Positions 34,484 through 42,543 of a DNA stretch of 64,000 nucleotides are shown piece by piece. Source of the stretch: Streptomyces sp. NBC_01304 (GTDB lineage Bacteria; Actinomycetota; Actinomycetes; Streptomycetales; Streptomycetaceae); the NCBI RefSeq assembly GCF_035975855.1, contig NZ_CP109055.1, positions 1,364,001 through 1,428,000 of the forward strand, in the 5' to 3' direction. How positions within the stretch are numbered: position 1 is the stretch's first letter; each line of letters starts with the position of its first letter. The position numbers and the translations under genes were made by a program. Under the pieces are notes generated by a model. It searched no databases and was not told where the DNA came from. It saw only the letters and a list, made by a program, of their open reading frames with translations.

Positions 34484-36268
34484 TCAGCCCGCGTACGGCT
34501 CCGGCACCTCGCCGGACCTGGCCAGGAAGGCGAAGTCGCAACCGGTGTCGGCCTGGGTGACCTGTTCGGCGTACAGGGCTCCGTAGCCACGCCCGTAGCG
34601 GACGGGCGGCGGCGTCCACTCGGCGCGGCGGGCAGCCAACTCCTCATCGGACACATCGAGTTGGAGACGGCGGGCCGCGACGTCGAGCGTGATGAGGTCG
34701 CCGGTGCGGACGAGGGCCAGAGGGCCGCCGACATGAGACTCGGGCGCGATGTGCAGCACACACGTCCCGTAGCTGGTGCCGCTCATCCGGGCGTCGGAGA
34801 TCCGCACCATGTCGCGTACGCCCTGCTTGAGCAGGTGGTCGGGGATCGGCAGCATCCCGTACTCGGGCATCCCCGGACCGCCCACCGGGCCGGAGCCGCG
34901 CAGCACCAGGACGTGATCGGCGGTGATGCCGAGGTCGGGGTCGTTGATGGTGCGCTGCAGCTGCCGGTAGTCGTCGAAGACGACGGCGGGCCCGGTGTGC
35001 TTGAGCAGCCTCGGCTCGGCGGTGATGTGCTTGATGACCGCGCCGTCCGGGCAGAGGTTGCCGCGCAGGACGGCGACTCCGCCCTCCTCGAACAGGGGGT
35101 TGTCGCGGGTGCGGATCACGTCGTCGTGGTGGACGCGGGCGGTCGACAGCTGCTCGCGGAGGCTGTCGTACGCGACTGTCGGGCGGTCGAGATGGAGCAG
35201 ATCGGGGATCCGGGAGAGGAATCCGGGCAGCCCGCCCGCGAAGTGGAAGTCCTCCATCAGATACGTCTCGCCGCCGGGCCGCACATTGGCGAGGACCGGC
35301 ACCGTGCGGGCGGTGCGGTCGAAGTCGTCCAGGGTGAGGGTGACGCCGGCCCGTCCGGCCATCGCGATCAGATGGATGACGGCGTTGGTGGAGCCGCCGA
35401 GGCCGAGGACCGTGGTGACCGCGTCCGCGAAGGCGTCCACGGTGAGGATCTGCGACAGGCGGCGGTCCTGCTCGACCAGCTGGACGATGCGCATACCGGA
35501 TGCGGCGGCCATCCGGTCGTGCCCGGAGTCGACGGCCGGGATGGACGAGGCGCCGGGCAGGGTCACCCCGAGTGCCTCCGCCGCGGCGGTGAGCGTCGAG
35601 GCCGTGCCCATGGTCATGCAGTGGCCCGGCGAACGCGCCAACCCGCTTTCCAGTTCGGCCAGTTCGCAGTCGCCGATGAGCCCGGCGCGCTTGTCGTCCC
35701 AGTACTTCCACATGTCGGTGCCGGAGCCGAGGACCTCGCCGCGCCAGTGCCCGGGCAGCATGGGCCCGGCGGGCACGAACACCGTCGGCAGGTCGACGCT
35801 GGCCGCGCCCATGAGCAGCGCGGGCGTCGTCTTGTCGCAGCCGCCGAGCAGCACCGCGCCGTCCACCGGGTAGGACCTGAGCAGTTCCTCGGTCTCCATG
35901 GCGAGCAGGTTGCGGTAGAGCATCGGGGTCGGCTTCTGGAAGGTCTCGCTCAGGGTCGACACCGGGAATTCCAGGGGGAAGCCGCCCGCCTGCCACACTC
36001 CACGCTTGACGGCCTGGGCGCGGTCGCGCAGATGGACGTGGCAGGGGTTGATGTCGGACCAAGTGTTGAGGATCGCGATGACGGGCTTGCCCAGGTGCTC
36101 CTGGGGGAGGTAGCCGAGCTGGCGAGTGCGGGCCCGGTGGCTGAAGGAGCGCAGTCCGTCCGTGCCGTACCACTGGTGGCTGCGCAACTGCCGCGCGCTG
36201 TCGGCCTTTTCGCCGCCTGTTCTGCTGGCCGGTTCAGCGTCTGCCCTGTCGGCCCTCTCGCCGTTCAT
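34484..36268 (-). CDS. IlvD/Edd-family sugar-acid dehydratase
   Basis: A 594-residue dehydratase of the family that includes dihydroxyacid, phosphogluconate and aldonate dehydratases. Iron-sulfur ligands are seen in DINPCHVH, GGCDKTTPALLMG and SPGHCMTMG. Its context (DapA-like partner, GntR regulator, pectin genes) suits a pentonate or hexonate dehydratase, such as L-arabinonate dehydratase, better than branched-chain amino acid synthesis. The ATG at 36268 overlaps the DapA stop (ATGA); an ATG three codons upstream is also possible. The reaction would convert a sugar acid to a 2-keto-3-deoxy acid. The exact substrate is inferred. Confidence 0.88.
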   Translation of the reverse strand: MNGERADRADAEPASRTGGEKADSARQLRSHQWYGTDGLRSFSHRARTRQLGYLPQEHLGKPVIAILNTWSDINPCHVHLRDRAQAVKRGVWQAGGFPLEFPVSTLSETFQKPTPMLYRNLLAMETEELLRSYPVDGAVLLGGCDKTTPALLMGAASVDLPTVFVPAGPMLPGHWRGEVLGSGTDMWKYWDDKRAGLIGDCELAELESGLARSPGHCMTMGTASTLTAAAEALGVTLPGASSIPAVDSGHDRMAAASGMRIVQLVEQDRRLSQILTVDAFADAVTTVLGLGGSTNAVIHLIAMAGRAGVTLTLDDFDRTARTVPVLANVRPGGETYLMEDFHFAGGLPGFLSRIPDLLHLDRPTVAYDSLREQLSTARVHHDDVIRTRDNPLFEEGGVAVLRGNLCPDGAVIKHITAEPRLLKHTGPAVVFDDYRQLQRTINDPDLGITADHVLVLRGSGPVGGPGMPEYGMLPIPDHLLKQGVRDMVRISDARMSGTSYGTCVLHIAPESHVGGPLALVRTGDLITLDVAARRLQLDVSDEELAARRAEWTPPPVRYGRGYGALYAEQVTQADTGCDFAFLARSGEVPEPYAG

Positions 36269-37167
36269 ATCGACCATCCCGCGAGAATCGAGGCGACCTC
36301 GGCGCGCTCCGGCTCGGTCAGCAGCCTGCTCGGGGCGCGTACGTCCCTGCGGCACAGGCCGAGGAGGGCCAGGGCTTCCTTGACGACGGACACGTTGTTC
36401 GCCGACCCGTTCGCCGCGCGCAGCTCCTCGAAGCGGCGGATCTGCTCCCAGACCTTCATGGCGGCGGTGTAGTCACCGGATCGAAGCGCTTCGATCATGT
36501 TCAGCGAAATGTGCGGGGCGACGTTCACAAGACCCGAGGTGAACCCGGTCGCTCCGGCCGAGAAGTACGAGGGTGCGTACGGCTCGGCGAGCCCCGCGAC
36601 CCACACGAACCGCTCCAGCCCCGCGTCCCGCGCGAACGCGGCGAACCGCGCCGCGTCCGGTACCGCGTACTTCACCCCGATCACATTCGGGCAGGCGTCG
36701 GCCAGTTCGGCCAGCCGCGCCCCGCGCAGCAGCGGATTGCGCAGATAGGGCACGACACCGAGCTCGGGCACCGCCTCGGCGATCGCCCGGTGGTAGTCGA
36801 CCCAGCCCTCCTCGGAGACGTACGGATGGACCGGCTGATGGACCATCACCATGTGCGCCCCGACCGCACGGGCGTGCTCGGCGGCGGCCACGGCGGTCGG
36901 CAGGTCGTGGCCGACCCCGACCAGGATCGCGGCCCGCTCCCCCGCCTCCTGCATCGTCAACTCGGTTACGGCTCGGCGCTCTTCGGGGGTGAGGGCGTAG
37001 AACTCGCCGGTGTTGCCGTTGGGCGTGAGAGTGCGTACGCCGCCGTCGAGCAGGCGACGCAGCAGGGCACGGTGGGCGGTGCGGTCGATCGACCCGTCCG
37101 CGGCGAAGGGCGTCACCGGGATCGCCACGACGTCGGCGAGCGCGGCCCGCTGGGATGCGAAGGTCAT
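36265..37167 (-). CDS. DapA-family aldolase/dehydratase
   Basis: A 300-residue TIM-barrel enzyme of the dihydrodipicolinate synthase family. The substrate-binding loop NGNTGEFYALT, Tyr in VPYLRNP and the Schiff-base Lys in VIGVKYAVPD are present. In a cluster with an aldonate dehydratase, it probably acts on 2-keto-3-deoxy sugar acids (aldolase, or dehydration to a semialdehyde), not in lysine synthesis. It overlaps both neighbours by ATGA. An 18-base palindrome lies inside its coding region (36479-36496) and may be an operator. Confidence 0.88.
   Translation of the reverse strand: MTFASQRAALADVVAIPVTPFAADGSIDRTAHRALLRRLLDGGVRTLTPNGNTGEFYALTPEERRAVTELTMQEAGERAAILVGVGHDLPTAVAAAEHARAVGAHMVMVHQPVHPYVSEEGWVDYHRAIAEAVPELGVVPYLRNPLLRGARLAELADACPNVIGVKYAVPDAARFAAFARDAGLERFVWVAGLAEPYAPSYFSAGATGFTSGLVNVAPHISLNMIEALRSGDYTAAMKVWEQIRRFEELRAANGSANNVSVVKEALALLGLCRRDVRAPSRLLTEPERAEVASILAGWSI
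36479..36496. promoter_or_regulatory. Intragenic LacI-type palindrome in the DapA gene
   Basis: GATCGAAGCGCTTCGATC is a perfect 18-base palindrome within the DapA coding sequence, about 210 bases upstream of the IlvD/Edd start. It is the longest copy of the GAAGCGCTTC element in the window. In frame it reads I-E-A-L-R-S and needs a CTT Leu codon, uncommon in high-GC actinobacteria, which hints at selection for the site. Confidence 0.55.
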
Positions 37168-37826
37168 CGGGCTGCGTCCTCTTCCTCAAGTCCCGCATCG
37201 GGAAAGGCCCTTCGCACGAACGAGGCGATGTGGCCGTGCAGGGCGCGTGCCGCGCCGTCCGCGTCGCCGTCGAGCGCGAGCCGCAGGATCTCGCGGTGCT
37301 CGGCGGCCTCCCGCTCCCAGGACGGGTCCGCGGCCCAGGCCACGGCGGAGACCAGGGCGGCCTGGTCGCGGACCTCGTCGAGCATGCGGCCGAGCAGCGG
37401 GTTGCCGCACGGGGCGTACAGGGAGCGGTGGAACTCCCGGTTGGCCAGGGAGCGTTCGGCCGTGTCGGTCGCGGCATCGGCGCGTTCGAGTGCGTGGCGC
37501 GCCTCGTCCAGGGACGCGGCACGACGCACGGTGCGGCGCAGCGCCTCGGGTTCGAGCAGCAGCCGTACGTCGTACACCTCGCGCGCCATGTCCGCGTCCA
37601 CCATGCGCACCGTGCCGCCCTTGTACTGGCTCATCACCACGAGCCCGGTGCCGGCCAAGGTCTTGAGCGCCTCGCGCACGGGCGTCTTGGACACCCCGAA
37701 CTGCTCGGCGAGCTCGGTCTCGACCAGGGCCTGCCCCGGGCTCAACTGCCCGGTGAGGATGCGGTGTTTGATCGCCTCGAGCACGAACTGCGTGCGGGAG
37801 GGGATCGGGGTCGGCACAGAGGTCAT
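37164..37826 (-). CDS. GntR-family (FCD) transcriptional regulator
   Basis: A 220-residue repressor. Residues 15-75 are a GntR winged helix (LEAIKHRILTGQLSPGQALV, then FGVSKTPVREALKTL). The C-terminal all-helical FCD domain contains metal/ligand residues (for example EFHRSLY and EHREIL). FCD regulators usually sense carboxylic or sugar acids, fitting control of the dehydratase/aldolase pair. The ATG at 37826 was selected for the AAGGG site; an upstream ATG lacks one. It heads the operon and its stop overlaps the DapA start (ATGA). Confidence 0.9.
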   Translation of the reverse strand: MTSVPTPIPSRTQFVLEAIKHRILTGQLSPGQALVETELAEQFGVSKTPVREALKTLAGTGLVVMSQYKGGTVRMVDADMAREVYDVRLLLEPEALRRTVRRAASLDEARHALERADAATDTAERSLANREFHRSLYAPCGNPLLGRMLDEVRDQAALVSAVAWAADPSWEREAAEHREILRLALDGDADGAARALHGHIASFVRRAFPDAGLEEEDAAR

Positions 37827-37855
37827 GGGCACCCTTGGCTTTCGCGTATCGCGTC

Positions 37856-37915
37856 TCATATATGACGTATGGAGTACGACGCGTTGAAGCTAGAAGGGGC
37901 GCGCTGGTTCGTCAA
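37856..37915 (-). promoter_or_regulatory. Promoter and candidate operator of the GntR-DapA-IlvD operon
   Basis: On the minus strand TTGACG (37915-37910), 17 bases, TAGCTT (37892-37887) is a strong vegetative promoter about 61 bases upstream of the GntR ATG. Just downstream lies the AT-rich palindrome TCATATATGA (37856-37865), exceptional in this GC-rich DNA and placed as a GntR autoregulatory site would be. The rest of the gap 37866-38039 shows nothing else. Confidence 0.68.
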
Positions 37916-38039
37916 CGCTTCTGACAAAAGAAGTCCGCACCGATGGGCCGCGCCTTACGGGTCGTAGGTGCGCCCCGTCTCGATCGTCGTGGCGTCCTCG
38001 TGCATCGTTTGCGTGGCCGGACAACAGGGGATCAGACCT

Positions 38040-39017
38040 TCAGAACGCAATGCGCGCGGCGACGGGCAGATGGTCGCTCCCCGTCGAGGCCAGCGTCCAC
38101 ACACGCGTGACGGTCGCCGCACGCGCCAGGACCTGGTCGATCCGGGCCAGCGGCATCCCCGCGGGCCAGCTCAGCGCGAATCCCGAATCGGCGGGCCCCG
38201 CCTGCGAGACGACCGGCGCCAATCCCCGGTCGTCCACCGTGCCGTTGAGGTCACCGAGCACGATCACCCGGTCGAGCCGCTCGGCCGCCAGGGCCGCCCC
38301 GAGCAGCCGGGCACTCTCGTCGCGGCGCGCCGAGGCCAACCCCTGTGTAGGACTCAGCCGGATCGAGGGCAAGTGGGCGACGTACAGGGCGACTTCACCC
38401 TCGGGTGTCGTGGCTGTGGCCCGCAACCCGCGATTCCAGCCCGCACCGACACCTGACGGCCGGATGTCCACCGGCCGCACCTCACGCAGCGGATGCTTCG
38501 ACCACACACCGACCGTGCCGATGACCGCATGGTGGGGATACTGCGCGGCCAACACCCCTTCATAGAGAGGCAGGGCGGCGGAGGTCAGCTCCTCCAGCGC
38601 GATGACGTCCGCGTCGGCGGCACGGAGCGCGCGGGCGGCGGCCGCCGGGTCGGGGTTCTCGTCGCTGACGTTGTGCTGGACGACGGTGATGTCGTACGCC
38701 GACCCGGACGCCGGCGGCACGTACAGCAGCTGCGCGAACTGTCCGGCCCAGGCGGCTGCCGGCAGCAGCACGGCGAACAGCGCGACCACGGACCGCCGCC
38801 ACAGGGCAAGGAGTGTCAGCGCCGGTACGGCGAGGCCCAGCCAGGGCAGGAACGTCTCAAGGAGACTGCCGAGGCGGCCGAACCCGTTGGGCACCGCGCC
38901 GTGAAAGACGAGCAGACAACCCACGAGCACGGCGCCCACCGCCAGGACGAGGTCCCACCTGCCACACGCGAAGGGGTCCCAGCGACGCCCCACCGATTCC
39001 CCCGCTCCCGTATCCAT
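38040..39017 (-). CDS. Membrane-anchored endonuclease/exonuclease/phosphatase-family protein
   Basis: A 325-residue protein with three N-terminal hydrophobic helices (about residues 20-100) and a C-terminal EEP domain (about 110-325). Catalytic motifs are VVQHNV, ALEEL, VIVLGDLNG and the terminal GSDHLPV His. The active site probably faces outward, as in related Streptomyces proteins. The family includes nucleases and phosphoesterases acting on lipids or nucleic acids, so the substrate stays open. An AAGGA ribosome site precedes the ATG. It is separated from the ABC-F gene by a double inverted repeat. Confidence 0.85.
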   Translation of the reverse strand: MDTGAGESVGRRWDPFACGRWDLVLAVGAVLVGCLLVFHGAVPNGFGRLGSLLETFLPWLGLAVPALTLLALWRRSVVALFAVLLPAAAWAGQFAQLLYVPPASGSAYDITVVQHNVSDENPDPAAAARALRAADADVIALEELTSAALPLYEGVLAAQYPHHAVIGTVGVWSKHPLREVRPVDIRPSGVGAGWNRGLRATATTPEGEVALYVAHLPSIRLSPTQGLASARRDESARLLGAALAAERLDRVIVLGDLNGTVDDRGLAPVVSQAGPADSGFALSWPAGMPLARIDQVLARAATVTRVWTLASTGSDHLPVAARIAF

Positions 39018-39027
39018 ATGAATCCTT

Positions 39028-39168
39028 CCCCTCCCCGCCCCTTCCCGAAAGTCCTCAAACGCCGGACGGGCTGGTTCATCGAGCGCGGCCTCGACAGATC
39101 AGCCCGTCCGGCGTTTGAGGACAGTCTTTGAAGCCGGCGGCAGCCTTACGGGAAGGGGCGGGGAGGGG
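39028..39168. repeat. Nested double inverted repeat (intergenic palindromic element)
   Basis: Two inverted repeats are nested in 141 bases. The outer 20-base arms are 39028-39047 and 39149-39168 (core CCCCGCCCCTTCCCG / CGGGAAGGGGCGGGG). The inner perfect 23-base arms are 39051-39073 and 39100-39122 (core CTCAAACGCCGGACGGG). The inner sequence resembles a palindrome widely scattered between Streptomyces genes. The element fills the gap after the ABC-F gene and should form a very stable hairpin in either strand. It can act as a terminator; its symmetry also recalls a non-autonomous mobile element. Confidence 0.8.
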
Positions 39169-39176
39169 CAAATCTC

Positions 39177-40820
39177 TCACACCAACGTCTCGGCAACCTT
39201 CCCGTCCACCAGCTCCAACCGCCGCGTGGTCCGCACCGCAGCAAGCATGCGGCGATCATGGGTGACCAGCAGAAGCGTCCCCCGATACGAGCCGAGCGCG
39301 GATTCCAGCTGCTCGATCGCCGGCAGGTCGAGATGGTTGGTCGGCTCGTCCAGGACGAGCAGATTAACCCCGCGCCCCTGCAGCAGCGCAAGCGCGGCCC
39401 GCGTGCGTTCGCCGGGCGAGAGCGTGGCCGCGGAGCGCAGCACATGCTCCGCCTTGAGGCCGAACTTGGCCAGCAAGGTCCGGATGTCGGCCGGCTCGGA
39501 GTCCGGCACCGCGGCGCGGAACGCGTCGAGCAGCGGCTCCTCACCGTGGAAGAGGGCACGCGCCTGGTCGACCTCGCCGACCCGCACGCCCGACCCGAGG
39601 GCGCTGTGGCCCGCGTCCAGCTCGATCCGCTCCAGGAGCGCGGCAAGCAGGGTCGACTTGCCCGAGCCGTTGGGCCCGGTGATCGCGACCCGGTCCGCCC
39701 AGTCGATCTGCAGATTCACCGGGCCGAGCGTGAAGGCGTCCCGCCTGACCTCCGCGTCGCGCAACGAGGCCACGACGGTGCCCGAGCGGGGAGCCGCCGC
39801 GATCTCCATCTGAAGCTCCCACTCCTTGCGGGGCTCCTCGACGACATCGAGGCGTTCGATGAGCCGCTGCGCCTGCTTGGCCTTGGCAGCGAGGTTCTCG
39901 CTGTTCTCGGCGCGGGCCTTGCGGGCGGCCTTGTCGTTGTCGCGGCTCTTGAGGACGGAGTTCTTGACGCCGTCCTCCGCCCACCTGCGCTGGACGTTCG
40001 CCCGGTCTTCGAGCGTGGCCTTCCGCTCGGCGTAGTCCTCGTACGCCTCCCGTGCGTGCCTGCGCGCGACCTCGCGCTCGTCCAGGTAGGCGTCGTAGCC
40101 GCCTCGGTAGAGGTTCACCTCCTGTTGTGCCAGGTCGAGTTCGAGGACCTGGGTCACGGTGCGGCTGAGGAACTCGCGGTCGTGGCTGACGATGACGGCG
40201 CCCGCCCGCAGGCCGCGTACGAACTCCTCCAGGCGCTCAAGGCCCGCCAGGTCCAGGTCGTTGGTGGGCTCGTCCAGAAGGAACACGTCGTAGCGGGACA
40301 GCAGCAGCGAGGCGAGTCCCGCGCGGGCCGCCTGGCCGCCCGACAGCGAGGTCATCGTCTGGTCCAGGCCGACGCCCAGGCCCAGCGACTCGGCGACGCG
40401 TTCGGCGCGTTCGTCCAGGTCGGCGGCGCCGAGGGCGAGCCAGCGCTCCAGGCTCGTGGCGTAGGCGTCATCGGCGCCGGCCACCTCGTCGACGAGGGCC
40501 TGGGTGGCCCGGTCGAGCGCCGCCTGAGCCGCGGTGACGCCGGTGCGGCGGGCGAGGAAGTCCCGCACGGTCTCCCCCGGCCTGCGCTCGGGTTCCTGCG
40601 GCAGGTACCCGACGGTCGCGACGGCGGGGGCGAGGCGCAGCTCGCCCTCCTCCGGTTCGTCGAGCCCGGCGAGGATGCGCAGGAGGGTGGACTTGCCGGC
40701 CCCGTTGGCCCCGACGAGGCCGATCACATCGCCCGGCGCCACGATCAGGTCGAGGCCGCTGAACAGGGAGCGGTCGCCGTGGCCGGCGGCCAGGTTCTTG
40801 GATACGAGGGTTGCGGACAT
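39177..40820 (-). CDS. ABC-F family ATPase
   Basis: A 547-residue soluble protein with two ABC ATPase domains and no membrane segment. Walker A motifs are GANGAGKST (about residue 39) and GPNGSGKST (about 385). Signatures LSGGQAARAGLASLLLSRYD and LSPGERTRAALALLQ and Walker B LLDEPTNDLDL and LDEPTNHLDLP are intact. The two domains are joined by a charged inter-domain linker of about 90 residues (RRHAREAYEDYAERKATLED). ABC-F proteins bind the ribosomal E site and act in translation or antibiotic resistance; which applies here is not visible. The long leader with hairpins may control it. Confidence 0.92.
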   Translation of the reverse strand: MSATLVSKNLAAGHGDRSLFSGLDLIVAPGDVIGLVGANGAGKSTLLRILAGLDEPEEGELRLAPAVATVGYLPQEPERRPGETVRDFLARRTGVTAAQAALDRATQALVDEVAGADDAYATSLERWLALGAADLDERAERVAESLGLGVGLDQTMTSLSGGQAARAGLASLLLSRYDVFLLDEPTNDLDLAGLERLEEFVRGLRAGAVIVSHDREFLSRTVTQVLELDLAQQEVNLYRGGYDAYLDEREVARRHAREAYEDYAERKATLEDRANVQRRWAEDGVKNSVLKSRDNDKAARKARAENSENLAAKAKQAQRLIERLDVVEEPRKEWELQMEIAAAPRSGTVVASLRDAEVRRDAFTLGPVNLQIDWADRVAITGPNGSGKSTLLAALLERIELDAGHSALGSGVRVGEVDQARALFHGEEPLLDAFRAAVPDSEPADIRTLLAKFGLKAEHVLRSAATLSPGERTRAALALLQGRGVNLLVLDEPTNHLDLPAIEQLESALGSYRGTLLLVTHDRRMLAAVRTTRRLELVDGKVAETLV

Positions 40821-41303
40821 GAGTCGCCAATCGTGCCGATGCGGTCGCCGCCGGGGGCGGCGAAGGGATCAAGCTCCGGGGGAGCGGCGTGTGCGGCACC
40901 ACGCGGCGACCGTTGCCGTACGAGAGAGCCGTCTCCCTTGTGGGAGAGGGCGGTTCGGGCATCGAGGTCGCTCCACGCGAGAGCTCACGGACAGCGCGAT
41001 GGCCGCCGTGGCGTGACATCCGTACGGACGGTGCCGTACGGGCGTGGTGATCGCCTACCTCAGATGCGCAAGGTCCACCTCGATCGGAGACAACAGAACG
41101 CCAGGAAGCTTAGCCAGCCGCCGACGCCCTGAGCAATGCCTTTTCCCGAGGTCAGCGGGCCGCTGCGGCGCCACTCCCCCAACTCCTTTGGCAGCGCGTC
41201 CAGTTACGCACCCACCGGCGCGCGGAGTTCCGGCTTAGCGTGAAGTGTCCGCACCGAGCCCGCCCAGCGCCGCGTACCGGCGCCCTCGCACAGGAGTCAC
41301 CCC
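40821..41303 (-). promoter_or_regulatory. Long 5' region of the ABC-F gene with two hairpins
   Basis: This 483-base gap separates the divergent ABC-F and GerW-like genes. Near the ABC-F start lie a hairpin TCGCCGCC / GGCGGCGA (40845-40863, three-base loop) and, further upstream, TCTCCC / GGGAGA (40930-40945, four-base loop). Such leaders often attenuate antibiotic-responsive ABC-F genes. An open frame on the minus strand begins near 40960 and passes through both hairpins, so a leader peptide is possible but unproven. No ribosome site is clear at the ABC-F ATG. The part beyond 41050 shows no gene. Confidence 0.45.
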
Positions 41304-41729
41304 ATGACCTCCCCACCCGCAGCCGGCACGCCCCGGCCGCCGCAGCGCCTGTCCGCCGCCCACGCCTCGGTGGCGCTCCTTGAGGCCCTGGCCGAGAAGC
41401 TCGGCGGCCGGGCCTCGGTGACCGCGGTCTACGGCGAACCGGTCACCCGCGACGACGTCACCGTCATCCCCGTCGCCCAGGTCGGCTTCGGCTTCGGTGG
41501 CGGCGCCGGCCAGGAAACCGGGACGGACAAGTCCGGCGAGGGTGGGGGCGGCGGGGGCGGGGGCGGCGCGAAGCCGCTGGGCTTCATCGTGATCCGGGGC
41601 GGGGACGCCACGTACAGGCCGATCCGCGATCCATGGGTGCAGGTCGTCCTACCACTGGCCGGATTGCTGGCGGGGACCGCGCTGCCCCGGATCGCCCGTG
41701 CACTGACACACCGCGCCCGGCACCACTGA
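41304..41729 (+). CDS. GerW/YtfJ-family sporulation-associated protein
   Basis: A 141-residue protein. The sequence VTAVYGEPVTRDDVTVIPVA followed by a glycine-rich loop and GFIVIRGGDATYRPI matches the GerW (YtfJ) fold; a C-terminal hydrophobic segment (VVLPLAGLLAGTALPRIA) may anchor it. In Bacillus the family affects spore germination; in Streptomyces the role is unclear. An AGGAG ribosome site precedes the ATG. A run of nine glycines (about residues 80-90) is notable. A hairpin terminator follows at 41849. Confidence 0.82.
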   Translation: MTSPPAAGTPRPPQRLSAAHASVALLEALAEKLGGRASVTAVYGEPVTRDDVTVIPVAQVGFGFGGGAGQETGTDKSGEGGGGGGGGGAKPLGFIVIRGGDATYRPIRDPWVQVVLPLAGLLAGTALPRIARALTHRARHH

Positions 41730-41848
41730 CCCCCTTGCATGTACGCGCCTGCGACACGGGAGGGGCTCCCGGCTCCTGCGTTTGGGGACACCCCGACAGG
41801 GGACCCGAGCCGCGGGCACGGGGCCCTGGGGAAGCAAGGACCGCGGGT

Positions 41849-41882
41849 GCGGCTCCCCGCTTCGAGCGGTGGCGGGAGCCGC
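41849..41882 (+). terminator. Terminator after the GerW-like gene
   Basis: Nine-base perfect arms GCGGCTCCC (41849-41857) and GGGAGCCGC (41874-41882), extended inward by CGC/GC pairing. It lies 120 bases after the GerW-like stop and 69 bases before the next start. The surrounding sequence 41730-41950 shows no gene. Confidence 0.6.
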
Positions 41883-41950
41883 GCCCGCAGTCGGCTCCCG
41901 GACCCGGCAGCGTGCCGCGACCGCCCTGTCGGCCCAGGAAAGGAGCGAGC

Positions 41951-42352
41951 GTGCCTCGCGGATCGAATGCCAAACGTGAGCGCCAGTACGAGCAGATCGA
42001 GGAGGTCCGGCCGGAGCGCGGCGCCGGCGAGGAGGCCACGGCCACGGACCGTGCTCTCGACAGCGACCCGCCGGCCACCGGCAAGGAGAAGCCGTCGGAG
42101 GTGGCGGGCGACGAGCTGCCGGAAGGCCCCGGCGAGCGGGTGCCCGCGGTGCCGCGCGACCTGCCCGATCAACAGGCCCACGCGGACGACCCCCTGGACG
42201 TCCCGGAACCCGAACCACCCCGGACGGGCGGCGGGCGGGAGCCGGACCCGGAGCTGCCCGACCCCGACCAGCCCGGCGCGGGGCCGCGCGGAGCGCCACG
42301 GAAGGCAGGGCCCCATCCCGAGCAGCCCGTCCCGGACGAGCCTTCGGGCTGA
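41951..42352 (+). CDS. Small charged protein of the plasmid-stabilisation-like type
   Basis: A 133-residue hydrophilic protein starting at GTG with an excellent GGAAAGGAG ribosome site 6 bases upstream. The N-terminus PRGSNAKRERQYEQIEE matches a short motif found at the start of small Streptomyces proteins often labelled plasmid stabilisation protein. The rest is Pro/Glu/Asp-rich (PEPEPPRTGGGREPDPELPD) and probably disordered. No membrane segment or enzyme motif is seen. Function unknown. Confidence 0.65.
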   Translation: MPRGSNAKRERQYEQIEEVRPERGAGEEATATDRALDSDPPATGKEKPSEVAGDELPEGPGERVPAVPRDLPDQQAHADDPLDVPEPEPPRTGGGREPDPELPDPDQPGAGPRGAPRKAGPHPEQPVPDEPSG

Positions 42353-42543
42353 GCCTGCGTGCGCGGTCGGACCGGGTTTCGCACCGAAGCACAAGGCGCG
42401 GGTGCGGTGCGCGGGACCGGCGCCGGTACGGGCGCACGGGACCAGCACGGGTGCGGCGTACGGACCAAGTACAGGTGCGGCGGCCGGGACCTCCGCAGAG
42501 GCTGGGAGTTCAGTGACCCTCCTCGTCCCTTCCTGGAGTTCCC

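Noticed and set aside
36265..37167. Lysine-pathway dapA
   Set aside because: Context with an aldonate-type dehydratase and GntR regulator points to sugar-acid catabolism, although the fold is the same.
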